Shown here: positions 1-10,588 of the stretch, piece after piece
Position numbering within the stretch: the stretch's first letter is position 1
Layout: each line of letters opens with the position of its first letter
Origin: Amoeboaphelidium protococcarum
Lineage: Eukaryota; Aphelidiomycota; Aphelidea
DNA length: 64,000 nt
Direction of reading: 5' to 3'
NCBI GenBank assembly: GCA_023515745.1
Contig: JALECJ010000001.1
Location: 744,001-808,000, forward strand
Made by a program: the position numbers and the translations under genes
Notes under the pieces: generated by a model
The model's input: only the letters and a program-made list of their open reading frames with translations
Databases searched by the model: none
Told to the model about the DNA's origin: nothing

Positions 1-1
1 T

Positions 2-1096
2 GAAGTTAAAAGCATTGGGGATGATCTTGGCAAGTTGAAGATTGAATTGGATCGACAGTTGTTGGATAATTCATTGGTGTCATTTGATCAAGACGCGTCG
101 TTATTGGGCTCATTAATTTAAGGCTTTGGAGATAATATCTCACAGTCTCATTCGAATCAATAGCGGCTTGATTCTGCAGATTATATTGGGGATACTTAAT
201 CTGTTATATAAGAGCCTTCTTCTTCTGTTGGTATTGAATAATAACTGTTTGATCTATTAGAATAGCTTGAATCTAAGCAGGCCGATATCAGCGAGTTGGA
301 TAATGAACTGCTACAATATTAGATTGAGAACTTGATGGCCAAAAGCTTTAGTGGAGATCTTGATATAGCTGGCGGTGGTGGTGGTGATTCTCTATAACTT
401 TAACATGAATAAATGAAACGCATGCATGGACTACCGCGACTGGATCTAGCTAATGTGGTACCGATCCTTGGCACCTTGTCATTCTAAATCCCGGATATGG
501 TACAGTCACAACCTAGAAACGAGATGTAAGTTATTGGATCTGCTATACCACCACCTCCTCCTCCGCCTCCACCGCCGCCATCTGACGCGTCTCCATCTTT
601 CAAATAGCCATCTCCTGCATAAAAGTCCGTAGCACAATCTATTCCAACGAAGTAATAGAATGCTCAACCGGCTGACACTCGATCTTCTCTAATGGAGTCT
701 ATTAGAAATGCTGGAGGCTCCAAAGGATTGAAGCCTCTCCCCTCTAGAATTAAAGGGCCTAAAAGTCGTGGTAAGAGTAAGAAACAATCTTCACCCCCTA
801 CTCAAGTGTCACATGTAACTGTAAAGGCGCGCACCAGGTCTCGCCGTCTACTTTCTACCGAGTCTTAGGATGCATCAGATTCTAATGCGTAGTCGAGTGA
901 GTATTAGACAGTTGCTGATACCAGGAGAAAGTCATCAGTAGTAGGGACATCATCTGGTAATGATCTCATGAGTTCACTCGCTCTCGCCCTGGAGCAGAGG
1001 AGAAAGAAGATGTCTGAAAAGGAGCTGTTGGATTTAAATCTATCCGCAGATGATAGCACTGCCAATAATCAAAATCCAGAAGATGAATGGTAGTGA
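2..1096 (+). CDS. WASHC1: WASH complex subunit 1, C-terminal part (5' end outside window)
   Basis: WASH activates the Arp2/3 complex on endosomes to make branched actin. The reading frame enters from outside the window, so the N-terminal WAHD1 region is missing. What is visible: a Gln-rich linker, a proline run at about 551-580, a WH2 actin-binding motif (LMESIRNAGGSKGLK, near 690-735), a basic stretch, a second helix LALALEQRRKKMSEKE resembling the connector, and an acidic end EDEW before TGA at 1094. This order (polyPro, WH2, central, acidic W) is the VCA layout of WASH, and LMESI-AGG is close to the animal protein. About 25 in-frame TAA/TAG codons need to be read as Gln. It converges on ARPC1, a subunit of the complex it activates. 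WASP/WAVE relatives are less likely because of the WH2 wording and the EDEW ending. Confidence 0.85.
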
Positions 1097-1209
1097 ATAC
1101 TGTGAAAAGCATTAGTATAGATTATCTATTCTTAATGTGAAAACGAACTTATAACTCCTTACTCCTATTCCAATCGTATTAATTTCAATCAATCGTCTCA
1201 TAGTTATAA

Positions 1210-2358
1210 TCAGTTAATCTTTAGACCAGCAATTTGAGACTCCAAAGACTTCAAATCCCAGACGACAACACGTCCATCGACACCGCTGGTAGAGAATTTG
1301 CTGGCACCATTGCCTTGAATCTCATAGATGCGGATACCATTGATTGAGTTCTGGTGCACAGTCTGCAAATCAGAAGATGTCACACCTTGACCAGAATCCT
1401 AGGCGCGGCTATCCATCTGCTTGAACTTGTTCAGAGCAGCGTTTCCGCCCACAGCCTTCTTTGCACCAGCACCACCCACATCCAACTTTTCGCCTTGTCC
1501 CCACTGGGCACCAGGACCACTACGAGTATAAACGTACGGTGCACATTCATGACCGGCAGCCACAACAGAATTAAAGCCAACCCACACAAGGGACATGAAC
1601 GGTAAAATATTTAACTTGACCTCCTGTACTAAATTCTTGGCTGGATCAGCAAAGTAAATGGCAGAATCATGTCCAACCCATGCCAGTTCATCGCCAGTCG
1701 GGCTGAAAGCAACACCATGGATCCAACCTCCACGACCGTTACCGTACTCTGCACACAGCGTGCCAAACGGTAAACGTTCTCCCCACGCAGAGGCGGCCGG
1801 CTTCTCATCCAGGCCCTTGATGTAAGCACTGAATACACGACACTTCATATCAGAGGAGCCGCACGCCAACAAAACATTGTTTGGATGCCAGTCCAGAGAC
1901 AGCACGGTAGATCTAATGGGCTTCTTCAAATGCTTCGACACCCACCAGTCATTCTCCTGCTCAAAGTAACAGACAGAGATGAGACGAGCTCCGCTGGCAA
2001 CGGCAAATTTCTACTCATTAGGGGACCAGCGAACAAAAGTGGCAGCTCTATTGATACGCAATAACACCAGCGTTGGTTTCCACTAGTTGCTACCTGCATC
2101 GAACACCCAGACATACGCATTACGATCCTGTGCACAAGTAACCAGACGGTTGGTCTGAGGAGCCCAGTCCATGGAGGTCACAGTCTTGTCATGACCAACC
2201 AGAGTATGAGTCTATTTCCAATCTTAACTGGTAGGACTCGGACGCTGGAATATCAACACATCATTGTTATTGGCACACAATGCCAACTAGGTGTTGTTTC
2301 CATTGAACGCATATGCAGTAACAGGTGCATTAACCAAATGATAAATTTCAGCACTCAT
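1210..2358 (-). CDS. ARPC1: Arp2/3 complex subunit 1 (ARPC1/p41-Arc), WD40 protein
   Basis: A 382-residue seven-bladed WD40 subunit of the Arp2/3 actin-nucleating complex; family members are about 370-380 residues. The start ATG gives [19 protein letters not shown], typical of the family. Conserved pieces include [46 protein letters not shown] and the C-terminal blade ending in VWDLKSLES then GLKIN and TGA. In-frame TAG codons fall at Gln positions, for example NNTQLALC and PNEQKFAVASG. No intron is needed. The gene converges with WASH, 113 bp apart. Confidence 0.96.
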
Positions 2359-2790
2359 GATTTTAAATTCAGGTTCGTATAGTTTAGTTTATTAATTTCA
2401 AGCAGATTGACAATCTATGCTTGTTCAAGTGAATAATATTCCAAGCAGTTTAGAAATGTTGGTTGTGTATAGGAAGTTTTCAAGTAAGAAAGAGAAGGGA
2501 AACGGTTTGCAACAATAATAACAGAGCAGTTGCGAGAGAGAGAGACGACGGGCGGGCGAGAGACGAAGCGCCCCTTTTACCGTTAGTGCGTTCTCTTAAA
2601 GCAGAGAAAGGGAAAGAGAGACACGAAGAAATGGCCAAATACTCCGTCGTGAGAGTTTCTCTTGTGGACTTCCTAGGAGTTCGAAACGTACGCGTCTTTA
2701 GTTGAATTCTTTTCGGACTCGGACCCTCTGCCGTCGTATTCAGTAATAGCATTAGGAGTTACCTGTAGTAAACAACTGTAAATAATAAAT
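2359..2790. promoter_or_regulatory. Divergent promoter region between ARPC1 and LSM2
   Basis: Both flanking genes start outward, so this 430 bp should hold both promoters. It carries GA runs (2529-2542 and around 2607-2625) and CpG clusters. An ORF from the ATG at 2631 (MAKYSVVRVSLVDF) ends at TGA 2702-2704; it resembles no family I know and could be an upstream ORF of LSM2. No TATA box was assigned. Confidence 0.45.
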
Positions 2791-3081
2791 ATGCTATTCT
2801 ATTCATTTTTCAAGACTCTAATCGGGAAGTAGGTGATTGTGGAGTTGAAGAATGATGTCAAGATCAAGGGAACTCTCGTGTCAGTGGACCAGTTTATGAA
2901 TTTTAAGCTGGATAACATTGAGGTGGTGGATGCTGATAAACACCCGTATCTCGCCTCAATTTCTGACACGTTTATCCGCGGTAGTGTTGTTAGATATGTG
3001 CATCTATAGAAGCAGGATGTCGCGGTTCCTCTCTTATAAGAAGCAACCAGGCGGGAACACTCTGCTGTTGTTGCTAAATGA
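2791..3081 (+). CDS. LSM2: U6 snRNA-associated Sm-like protein LSm2
   Basis: A 96-residue Sm-fold protein of the Lsm1-7 (mRNA decapping) and Lsm2-8 (U6 snRNP) rings; human LSm2 has 95 residues. The start MLFYSFFKTLIGKQVIVELK is the family N-terminus. Sm1 (VDQFMNFKLDNIEV) and Sm2 (FIRGSVVRYVHL) motifs are intact. TAG and TAA encode Gln in GKQVIVE, HLQKQ and LLQEAT. It ends at TGA with no intron. The GA/CT-rich 430 bp upstream is probably its promoter and 5' UTR; a small upstream ORF lies there (see the 2359-2790 entry). Confidence 0.95.
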
Positions 3082-3870
3082 ATTTATAAAGTGTGAACGT
3101 GTGTTTAAATATAAATATAAAAATTGTTGTGTATACAATTTCTAATTCTAAAAGATTAAAATAGTAATGAGTATCAGAATTTAAGCAATTGTCATCATTA
3201 TAAAATCTGAAAGACTAATCGATTGTAAATTCATCACATACTCATGACAATCTCTATGATGATTATATCACTTCATATCAGTGATAGCATCAAAGACTTA
3301 AATGATTTTAATACAAGGCAACGTGTAAGACGCGCATACAACGATTATTTACGCGCCTAAAAGTCTGTAAAATATCACAATGTCATTATGGAATTAGTGA
3401 AGGCCCCATCTACTTTCTAAGAGAAAAAAAAGGAAAATTTAGATTTGGGCGCTCTGAAGATCAACCGTTGACTAAACATCCCCAAAAATAAAGTAATTGT
3501 CTCGTTTTGAGTGGGCGCCAATAAATTTACATACGAACTTGCAACATTTCACCCAACTCTATAACATTTGCGACACATTCGCATTGAAACGTCCCAAAAA
3601 AATTCCTCTCTTCCGCTCTCACTCTCTCTCTCTCTCTCCAAATCGATGGATGAAAGCTATAAACGATAACGAGAAAACTAACTCCCTTGTATAAATTCTT
3701 TAAGAGCGGTCACTCTTGACACCTGCAAAGTAATGCTTCTCATCAAAGATTAATTTATTCACATCGTTTATCATAATAATGTTCAACGCGTAACTAATGC
3801 GTATTAGTCATGTAAGCGATAAAATATAATCCTTAGTAAAATTATTACCACTATCTAGGAGTCGACTATA
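3082..3870. other. AT-rich stretch downstream of LSM2; no gene seen
   Basis: About 790 bp, AT-rich, with poly-A runs at 3424-3432 and a CT tract at 3622-3638. Reading TAA/TAG as Gln opens several frames, but none shows a known motif or a clear ATG-to-TGA gene. Confidence 0.4.
3622..3638. repeat. CT dinucleotide tract
   Basis: A short perfect CT run in non-coding sequence downstream of LSM2, similar to pyrimidine tracts near several starts. Confidence 0.8.
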
Positions 3871-4062
3871 TCAGGAGCATATTGCAGCCAGTATGTGATC
3901 AATTAAAACCAATAGATCGCGCCAAGTACACCAAAACATAATAGAATTAAAAATTAAAGTCTTGAGCAGTTGAGCTTTATCCGGTGGAAATTTAGAATTT
4001 ACATCCGAATCAACCTTGAATACTTGCGCGACAGTCAACTGATCCACAAGCTGTTTTGTCAT
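3871..4062 (-). CDS. Unrecognised small ORF, possible exon
   Basis: A 63-residue ATG-to-TGA frame beginning MTKQLVDQLTVAQVFKVDSD and containing an amphipathic LLKTLIFNSIMFW segment. I do not recognise it. Directly upstream, in another frame on the same strand, an open frame without its own ATG runs from about 4240 and ends INIEDKVFNILDR then TGA, and that TGA overlaps this ATG as ATGA. Either this is the last exon of a spliced gene whose upstream exon I cannot fix, or a chance ORF. The antisense frame at 3970-4257 is similarly open, so the strand is uncertain. Confidence 0.25.
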   Translation of the reverse strand: MTKQLVDQLTVAQVFKVDSDVNSKFPPDKAQLLKTLIFNSIMFWCTWRDLLVLIDHILAAICS

Positions 4063-4092
4063 CTATCCAATATATTAAAAACTTTATCCTCA

Positions 4093-4531
4093 ATATTTAT
4101 ACATGCATCGACCCCCACTACCAACACAACAATGCAGAATATATTGTACGCGATAAGAGAACGCAGCAATACAAGTCTCCAAAGAACACCAAAATCAATT
4201 CGGGAGTTTCTACTTATGGTTAAGCTAAGCCACGATCTACAATTAATGTGTAAATAATTTCACGCTTGACTGAACTATCACAGTGCATGTAGACAAAAAG
4301 ACAGGTCCAAATCCATCAACTATTGGTTGTCCAAGTTGATGAATAACAAGCCTTATACACTTTAATTTTCACATTCTTTCTTGTATTAATGGAATCAGCA
4401 GAGCGTTGAGTAAGAAAGAGAGAGAAAAGCTGGAAAATTCATTTCAATCTTCATCAATTCAATCAGTCCGATTATTATAATAAATTACTGATAAATATAT
4501 ATTTCGATAGCGTAATATTGAAGATATAGGT
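4093..4531. other. Region upstream of RPB5
   Basis: About 440 bp. It probably includes the RPB5 promoter. A GA run sits at 4413-4426 (taagaaagagagagaaaag). Possible upstream exon sequence for the minus-strand small ORF may lie here, but I could not define it. Confidence 0.35.
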
Positions 4532-5277
4532 ATGTAATAATAAGACGATAGAGATTTGGTCAAGCTGTGGAAGGTGCACAAGACAATCCATAAGATGGTA
4601 CGATTTATTTCAATCTAAAGACCATCTTATTATAATTCGCAATTAATGTAGGCCAAGGATCGAGGATATAGTGTGGGTGATAATGAATTTAATCTGTCTC
4701 TGGATGAATTTAGGAACCAGTTTGGCTCTGTAATTAATAGGGATGCTCTTGCCTTCATGTTTTCCAACGCGAATGAGCCATCTGATCAGTTGATTGTATT
4801 CTTCACTGAGGAGACGTCTGTGGGAGTTAAGCCAATTAGAACATTTGTGCAGACCATGAGTGAGAAGGGCATTATGCGCGCCATCGTTGTCATTCGCAAT
4901 CACATTACTCCTGCTGCTGCCAAGGTATTATTATTCTTATTGTGATCATGTATTTTATAGTAATGAATATACATATATTGTTGATTGTGTTGTAGGTGAT
5001 GATGAATTTGCCGAAATTAAAGTTTGAAATGTTCCATGAAGCAGAGTTGTTGGTCAATATCACTGAGCATCAGTTGGTGCCTAAGCATGTTCTACTCACT
5101 GCTGGGGAGAAGGCGGAGTTGCTGAAGCGGTACAGACTGAAAGAGTCGCAGTTGCCGCGAATGTTGCAGAGTGATCCGGTGGCTCGTTACTTTGGTCTCA
5201 GAAGGGGAGATGTGGTGAAGATTATTAGGCCTTCTGAGACTGCTGGTAGATACGTTACTTACCGGTTGGTCATGTGA
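4532..5277 (+). CDS. RPB5: RNA polymerase subunit RPB5 (RPABC1), shared by Pol I, II and III
   Basis: A 206-residue protein (human 210) from three exons: 4532-4597, 4652-4924, 4996-5277. The first residues [20 protein letters not shown] use three in-frame TAA codons as Gln. Exon 2 carries the jaw domain ([11 protein letters not shown]-like [11 protein letters not shown]). Exon 3 carries the assembly domain common to archaeal subunit [51 protein letters not shown]. Both introns (54 and 71 nt) end in TGTAG and both splice in phase 0. The gene converges on the RhoGEF, 132 bp away. Confidence 0.97.
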
Positions 5278-5409
5278 AAGAACGGTATGAAGCTATTAGA
5301 AGGGTAGTGTGATTAAATTGAAATGAAGTCATTATTTGGAAAATCTCTTATTTTCTAGACCCCTTCATCACATCACAGAATTATGCTCAATTTTTTCTCA
5401 TCGATATCA

Positions 5410-8400
5410 TCACTGCTATTGCTAGTTCTAAGTGTTATCAGAGCTTGTAGCTTAAACATTGGCTGTCTCTGGCTAATCTTTGTTCTATGACGCGTCATTA
5501 ACAGATTCGCCATTCTACTGCTCTTTACTCGAAAGTAACTGAGGTGGTGGGGAAGATGGTGGCCCAATACTTCCAAATGCAATCGCTACAGGAGGCTATT
5601 ATTACACTGCTGGCTATTCCGTCTATTGTTCAGGCGACTGCTGCTGCTATGGCTATTACTATTCAGGTTACTACTGCGACAACTGCTACTATTATGCAAG
5701 AATTTGTGGATGATACCACGAAGTTACCTGCGTCTCAACGTTAAAGTAGTAGAAAGCACCATATCCAGAGTCAACTGCGCGCCATGCAGGATATCCAAAT
5801 ACCTCCAATGGGACAGTTTGAGGCGCAGCGGGTGACGCAACCGGAATACTCACAGCCTATGGCCCTTCAACACCCATTTGAGAGGCTGTAGATATTCGTC
5901 TAAAATTACCGCTACTCTGAGCAGATATTTCATCGGCACTCTTGTGTGAAGACTCTTCAGAGATCAAATCATTGCCAATCATTGAGCCAATGCTCTTCTT
6001 ACGACCCTTGGACTCTGAAGTGCCAAAGCTAGCCTATGACTGCAAAGCTGGGGAATTCTCCTCGGGGAACTCCGCTACAGATTCCTATGAGCCTCTCTTA
6101 TTACCATTATTCAATCCAAAAAAATTTGATTTTCTTCTAATGGTGCCAGTGCGCACCGTCTTTACAGAGTTATTTCTCGAAGCACCACCACCGCCACCCG
6201 ACTGAGATGTGCCAACTGTAGAAGGTGAAGGAGATAACTACTAAACTAGAGAAGGAAGACTCAAATCTACAGCATCCCGGATGGCATCTTCCAGCATTTA
6301 CATCCATCTCAGTCGATCTTGTTCACTTTGAGCGGCAAAAGCATACGATTCAGATCCGCTGACAATCTCAAACATTAATTTGATCAATTTCTATCCAGAC
6401 GCGTTGTTACCACCTGCCAACTTGATGTTTGGGTTTGGATTCACCAAGCTTCTCACAAGTTCAATGTGAGATTCATACTAAAGTTTTGTACCTTGCTTTC
6501 CAGAAGTCTTGAATACAATAGCATAATCATTTAGTAGCACAAACTGACGATCTTTAGTCTTTCCATTATTTACGCGCTGCAATGCTCCTTCTCTAATTAT
6601 ACGTCTACCATCTACAACCAAGTTCAACGGCAATGCACTTTCAATCTTTGACTGCAACTCCAAAAGCTTTTCTCTATCCACGACAGCTCTGGTCTTTTCA
6701 TTGATCGAGTTCAAAACCTCCTCAATCTTTTGCATGGCAGATTCAAGCAGTTGGTGATCAGAATGTCCCTTGGGCGTATTCTTGATCAATTCACGCAACA
6801 GCAAAGGATACTTGCAGATTCTTTGTACCGGTTTGATCAAGAAGGACTCCAACGACAGACCGCGACATTCTGGCTGATTCATTGACTTTTCCAAATACAA
6901 CTTAATGTCTTCTCTCGACTTGAGTGCCTTATACAGCGACAACGCGGATTGATAATTGGCACAATAAATGTCATACACTTTGAATTGCGGAGCGACATCA
7001 AGGACTAGATCGGCAATGCCAGAAATGACACAATTTTCAGATTGTCTCTTGTTCAGCTGAGCCAGAAACTTTTTATTTACTGGCAACAACTCTTCCAGAT
7101 TGGAGAACATTTGCTTCAGCTACGCGTCATCCAGCAGTCTGCCAAACTTCAACTTTTTATAATGATACTCCAACATGACATTCACATCTCGAACGTAATC
7201 CTACTCGCTTTCGATAAACTCGTACAGTACACTTTGACGCATCAACTCATCTTTAGGGAGATTCATGGCTAGAACTTCATCAGGCAACTTGAACACCTTG
7301 GCAGCAGAGCTCTACTAAGGACTCTGAGCCAGCATTGGAGAAGGTGTACTTGGACTGACTGGAACTGAGGTGCTGATTCTTGCAGATGGTGACTGAGCCA
7401 AATTGGATGAACTTTTACGACTTTCAGCACTAGCACTACCATTAGCTTTAGCCTCGGCCAATAGCGATTTGTAAGCTGTGGACGCCTTATGATCATCAAA
7501 GGCAGTCGATTATCCAGCTTACACATGCTGAGCTTTAGCTAATGCCTCCAGAATGGCAGAATTAGCTTGCACATTCTTATTCTCAATCAACTAAACGATA
7601 GAATGCAATCCTAATGCAGAATTTCCAACAATATCAGTGACTTCTTTCAGATCGCGCAACTTATGCGATACCTCATCGAAAGCTCCCAATACACCACCGA
7701 CCAGATTATCCAGCTTCTTCTTTATCACCTCCTAATCTTTCTGCAGCTGCTCAAATCTACTACCAATCTGAAAAGTCAGCATGGACAAAGATTTGTGACT
7801 AGCCTCCACAGCATCCAGCTTACTAGAAAGTCTTTAGAAGGCCTCAGTATCCTGCACGCTCATAACAACGCGAGGATCATAGGCTACAACAGGATTCAAC
7901 GGGCTGGTTGAGATCATGGATACCAACTGACTAATCTAGTCAAAAGTCAAAGTGGCAAAAGGCTTTGCACTATACACCTGAAAATCTAGACCAGTTTCTT
8001 CAACCACCAACTTGAGGAAGTACACTGCTTTAATCAATCGACTTTCACTGTCAGCAGAGACACCATCAGCTTACAAAACCTCAATAGGATCAAATAGACG
8101 AAAGCGGTCCACATTAAAATACAGTTCGCTGGTACGCACAAAGTTATTCAAGTTAGTCAGAGAGGCAAACATGTCGGTACGTTCATTAATCTCAATAGGC
8201 GGTAAATTGGCAGCGGTAAAGGACGGATTGGCAGTCATAAGTATGTTCAAAGCCTTGCACAGCAATGCACCTGATTTCAATTGATCATGCAGATTCAACT
8301 TTAGGATGCTATCAATATCATCAAGATTGCCACCAGGAATCAGATTGATATTATCCTACGCCAACAGTTACTGCAACCACTGTACAGCAATCACCTTACG

Positions 8401-8703
8401 TCTCGCCAACTCAACAGCGTCAATCTATTCATCAACAAAGCTCTGCTACTACTACAGCTACGGGTCCAGCGACTCGTCCTACCCAGGCAGATAGTCACCA
8501 CCATTCAAAGCATCAGATACCTACTGCTAAACTATAGCCTCACTGACACTATTCGCACTCTCTTGTTTCAGATCAGCGATGCTTGCTGATAAACGCGGCT
8601 GCAGTGGGCCGTGGGGAGATTGATTTGCTGTTTCACCTTGAGCGGACTGTTCATTCAACTTGTTCAATGATCCCCTGTTCGATGTCTACTATTCCACCTC
8701 CAT
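5410..8703 (-). CDS. Rho-family GEF with CH, DH, PH and WW domains
   Basis: A 1,097-residue protein without introns. An N-terminal calponin-homology-like region (about residues 98-220; ARRKVIAVQWLQQLL, LKSGALLCKALNIL) is followed by a coiled-coil/Ser-rich linker. A Dbl-homology domain follows at about 480-675 (YEFIESEQDYVRDVNVML, SLESFLIKPVQRICKYPLLL), then a PH domain at about 680-800 (REGALQRVNNGKTKDRQFVL, ending in a conserved Trp helix), a Ser-rich region and a WW domain at about 966-998 (PAWRAVDSGYGAFYYFN, TSWYHP). The tail is Gln-rich, mostly encoded by TAG/TAA. CH-DH-PH recalls Cdc24/Scd1 and Vav, but there is no PB1 and the WW domain is unusual. Likely role: activating Cdc42 or Rac. 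The start is the only ATG after the upstream TGA. Confidence 0.88.
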
Positions 8704-9316
8704 TTATCTTTCTTCTGATTATACTCAGTGTTATTGCTTCAGAAGATAGAAGAGTTACAGCAATTGTTTAAACAGAGATGTGATGTTACTAAGAGATGAA
8801 ACCTCAGTCCCTTGAATCAAAGAGTTAGTGAGTGGACAAGTGTCTATAAATAGCCTGTGTTTTCGGTAACTAAGACATCACAGTGTTTCTTCTAGTCTCG
8901 ACACTTTGTTTTATGCTCCATAATTAAAAGTTAAATTTCATCCCGCAGAAAGTAAGTTTGGTCAATTTTATACGAGTTATATACTGAGAGTGGGGAAATA
9001 ATAACATTGAAGAGCTCAACAGAGTCAGTTAATCATAAAACGTATAGTACATGTGAGAGGAAGAGCGAAGGAAGTCTCCATAGCGATATAAGCAGAACGT
9101 CAAATGAATCGATCGATTAGTCAGTTTCTTGGGAACTTGATGCAAAATATGCCGCCACGTACATTCAATTGAATTCATCAAAACGATATTTTTCAACTTT
9201 AAAGCTCGCTCTTTCTAACTCATCTCTATCATTGATGTGCGCGTTCGTTCGTTCTTTCTTCTTCAAGGCAGTACTGGCAATTGTGAGAGAGATTCATTGC
9301 CCTTATATCTACCCAA
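8704..9316. promoter_or_regulatory. Divergent intergenic region
   Basis: About 610 bp between two outward-starting genes, so likely a shared promoter region. It is AT-rich with scattered CpG (cgttcgttcgttc near 9243). No additional ORF with recognisable content was found. Confidence 0.4.
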
Positions 9317-10588
9317 ATGCTTCGGAACGATTTAGGATCAATGTCTAACACTTAGCGATTAATCGATTCTGCTATAAAGAGCTATTATAAAGGAGACAAG
9401 ACCAAGAGTAAGAGTTTACTTCAAAAGGTGACCGCTGGTTAAGGCATTGACTTAAATGCAAGTCAGATCATTTAGGTGTGTGATTTAAATGCTAAACTTC
9501 TGGATTCAAATGTGGCAATTAAGCTATAGTAAAATGCATTGGCTGGCTCTATGGTACTTTTCGCGGTGGCTAGTATGTTGGCTCAGTGTCGGCTTGTTGA
9601 TGAAGCGAAGGAGTACTGTGAATGGTGTCTGTTAAACTATGCCGAATCTGATGCCGAGTAGATTGCCTGTATTGTTGAATTATACACGTGCAGTTTGCTG
9701 TCGCCTCTAGAAGATTTTGAATACTCTATGGAGCTTATCTAGAATTTAGACGTTGGCGATGATCGCATACAGTTGCTGAAGGAGCGTCTCGAGGAAATTC
9801 ATACTGCTCATCGCAAGGCATAAATTCTAGATACCTAAAAAGATGTCTTTATTGATGAAGGCAATCTTACATAAGATGTGTCGCTCGGAGACAATGAGAA
9901 CCTAAATAGTTCTTCTAACGTGGAGGCATAGTAGAAGATGGATACCGTGACCAATGACTTAAGTCTGTAAGAGCTAGATTAACCATAGAAACCAACCACT
10001 ATTCCTAGTACCAATGTTGTTGAGAATTGGAGAAAGTCTAGTATTAGTGGAAAGACTTTCAAGTTTATGACTAGCTTATTGATGTCTCTATAAAAATAAA
10101 ATGAACTCCCAGTAGTGTTATTGACTTTTGCGATGATTGTTGCGCTGGTATTCAAGTTTAAAGGTGGCCGCATGATCAACTTGAAAGACGCTCTGAAAGA
10201 CTTCATATCCGCTGGCTTAAATGTTTTAGGAATGTAGTAATCTTAATAATAAATATAAGAGTAACAAAAGTAAGCATATATGACATTTTCAAGCTTCACG
10301 AATTACTTGCGTCCTACTATTTTATAAAAATTCTAGCAGTATACCAAGCTTACGCGCAGGAGAGGATAATTCTTCCATCACTCTGATATGAACACTCTCT
10401 AGAATCTAATCCAAGTTCTTACTAAGCATGGACATGGCTTCAGATTCATCGCTTTGAGCGTCTACGATTTACATAAAATCAAATAGCTTCACCTGAGATA
10501 CGTCCATAAATAGCGGAAATCTCAAAGGTATCTGTAAATATTTAGCTATCAATACCGCCAGGCAGCAGAGATATCCATTAGCAGTTGA
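9317..10588 (+). CDS. Unrecognised tail-anchored-looking protein; 3' end uncertain
   Basis: From ATG 9317 (or 9341) the frame gives a helical N-terminal region (IIQVCDLNAKLLDSNVAIK, LFAVASMLAQCRLVDEAKEY) that looks TPR-like, an acidic Gln-rich linker, and near 10105-10150 one hydrophobic segment (LPVVLLTFAMIVALVF) followed by basic residues. This is a tail-anchor layout, as in PEX26/PEX15-type receptors, but I see no family match. The first in-frame TGA is at 10586-10588. That adds about 115 residues running antisense through the 3' part of UVRAG after a dense TAG/TAA cluster at 10231-10266. The true end is probably near 10235-10290, through an unrecognised splice or otherwise. Confidence 0.5.

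Noticed and set aside
10231-10267. A 28- or 37-base intron to give the 9.3 kb gene a quick TGA
   Set aside because: Either splice would reach TGA near 10283, but the introns would be far shorter than any other here and do not end in TGTAG.
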